The notes under the pieces are model-generated. The model was not told the DNA's origin. It saw only the letters and a list, made by a program, of their open reading frames with translations, and searched no databases. Positions 63,473-64,000 of a stretch of DNA of 64,000 nt are shown here, piece after piece; positions within the stretch are counted from its first letter, which is position 1; each line of letters begins with the position of its first letter. The translations under genes were made by a program, and so were the position numbers. The DNA comes from Variovorax guangxiensis (GTDB taxonomy: Bacteria; Pseudomonadota; Gammaproteobacteria; Burkholderiales; Burkholderiaceae_C), in assembly GCF_003952165.1 (NCBI RefSeq), contig NZ_RXFT01000012.1, forward strand, positions 157,828 to 221,827. Direction: 5' to 3'.

Positions 63473-64000
63473 TTACTGCCAGTTTGCGGCGATTACCGAG
63501 TTCAACCCACTTTGATGGGTGTTTGGCAACGTTGTTTGTCCTGCGGCCGGCGGTGAGAATGCAGCCATCGCGTCTACAAGACTTTGCACTCGGCTGTCGA
63601 GCAAAGTCTTCCCGTCCGCTGTCTTGAACTGCTCGATGCGATAACTGCTCGATGCGTACCAGTTACTGATGGTCAGCCGGTTGTCGGTGCCAATGATGTC
63701 GATCGAGAGATCGCTGCCACTCCTGCTGAACCAAAGCTGGTCTGCTGAAACATTTACCCCGAACCGAGCAATGTCGATGTTGCCTGAGGTGGTGTCGTAG
63801 TCGTAGACGGTATCGCGTCCGGAGCCGCGTCCGAAGAGGTAGGAGTCGTTGCCGACACCGCCATTGAGCGTGTCGTTGCCTGCGCCGCCGTCGAGCGTGT
63901 CGTTGCCGGCCTCGCCGTTGAGCGTGTCGTTGCCGTCGCCGCCTTGCAGCAGGTCGGCACCGTAGCCGCCGTTCAAGGTGTCGTCCTGCGCACCGCCGAA
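63473..64000 (-). CDS. RTX-type calcium-binding protein, C-terminal end (5' partial)
   Basis: 176 residues of the C-terminus, running off the window edge. At least five nonapeptide RTX repeats of type GGxGNDTLx occur (GGDGNDTLNGEAGNDTLDGG region), which bind Ca2+ in type I secreted toxins, adhesins or lipases, then a C-terminal domain (VSADQLWFSRSGSDLSIDI, DNRLTISNWYASSSYRIEQF) of the haemolysin-type domain that follows such repeats (HTD). Secretion by a type I system is expected. The N-terminal part and partner genes are outside. Confidence 0.85.
   Translation of the reverse strand, partial: FGGAQDDTLNGGYGADLLQGGDGNDTLNGEAGNDTLDGGAGNDTLNGGVGNDSYLFGRGSGRDTVYDYDTTSGNIDIARFGVNVSADQLWFSRSGSDLSIDIIGTDNRLTISNWYASSSYRIEQFKTADGKTLLDSRVQSLVDAMAAFSPPAAGQTTLPNTHQSGLNSVIAANWQ

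Overview
The window is GC-rich double-stranded DNA with dense bacterial coding. Its protein families (TauBC-type ABC importer, many LysR/LuxR/IclR regulators, MHS and ACS-type MFS carriers, a urate/5-hydroxyisourate operon, DUF1330, DUF1059 and DUF2252 proteins) point to a betaproteobacterium of the Burkholderiales, most likely a Comamonadaceae close to Variovorax. That placement is inference from protein style and codon use, not from a marker gene. No rRNA, tRNA, CRISPR array or transposase was seen.

Layout. 1-5.4 kb: end of a taurine-type ABC importer (tauB partial, tauC), a convergent LysR gene, a small gene behind a strongly structured leader RNA, a tandem degenerate HD-GYP/LuxR regulator and a small membrane protein. 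5.4-9.4 kb: an island of lower-GC orphan small proteins in both orientations, separated by copies of an interspersed GGCCGA-type repeat; they look like immunity or accessory proteins. 9.4-12.0 kb: an alpha/beta hydrolase divergent from a MerR regulator with a 19-bp-spacer promoter, then gene remnants and a TcpQ-like pilus-associated protein. 12.0-19.4 kb: a NarL-type response regulator plus hybrid histidine kinase, two lipoproteins, a VOC protein and several small hypotheticals. 19.4-23.3 kb: DMT exporter, DUF1330, a LuxR regulator, and two convergent Crp/Fnr paralogues plus a third copy reduced to its DNA-binding domain.

23.3-32.0 kb is the most striking region: a minus-strand set of a degenerate EAL protein, a translationally coupled small protein, a small secreted Asn/Ser/Gly-rich protein, a CsgG/HfaB-like outer-membrane lipoprotein and a 1578-residue secreted repeat protein, ending in a strong terminator. 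Order and protein types resemble the Caulobacter hfaA-hfaB-hfaD holdfast-anchor operon, here probably a c-di-GMP-linked surface adhesin or amyloid export system.

32-42 kb: TRIC-type channel, DHA2-type exporter with divergent LysR, and a purine-catabolic operon (LysR | ACS carrier, uraD, a Tat-exported HIUase-like protein, cytosolic uraH, a guanine-type deaminase), then a GAF-GGDEF cyclase. 42-51 kb: a cupin-like 2-oxoglutarate oxygenase, hydrolases, small membrane proteins and a Gly-rich autotransporter. 51-64 kb: a TetR/O-methyltransferase pair, an MFS carrier, a methyltransferase, a small LuxR protein, a GMC oxidoreductase/MHS transporter operon with an IclR-type operator, a chemoreceptor with a sigma-28-like promoter, an IclR regulator, a DUF2252 protein and the C-terminal end of an RTX protein running off the window.
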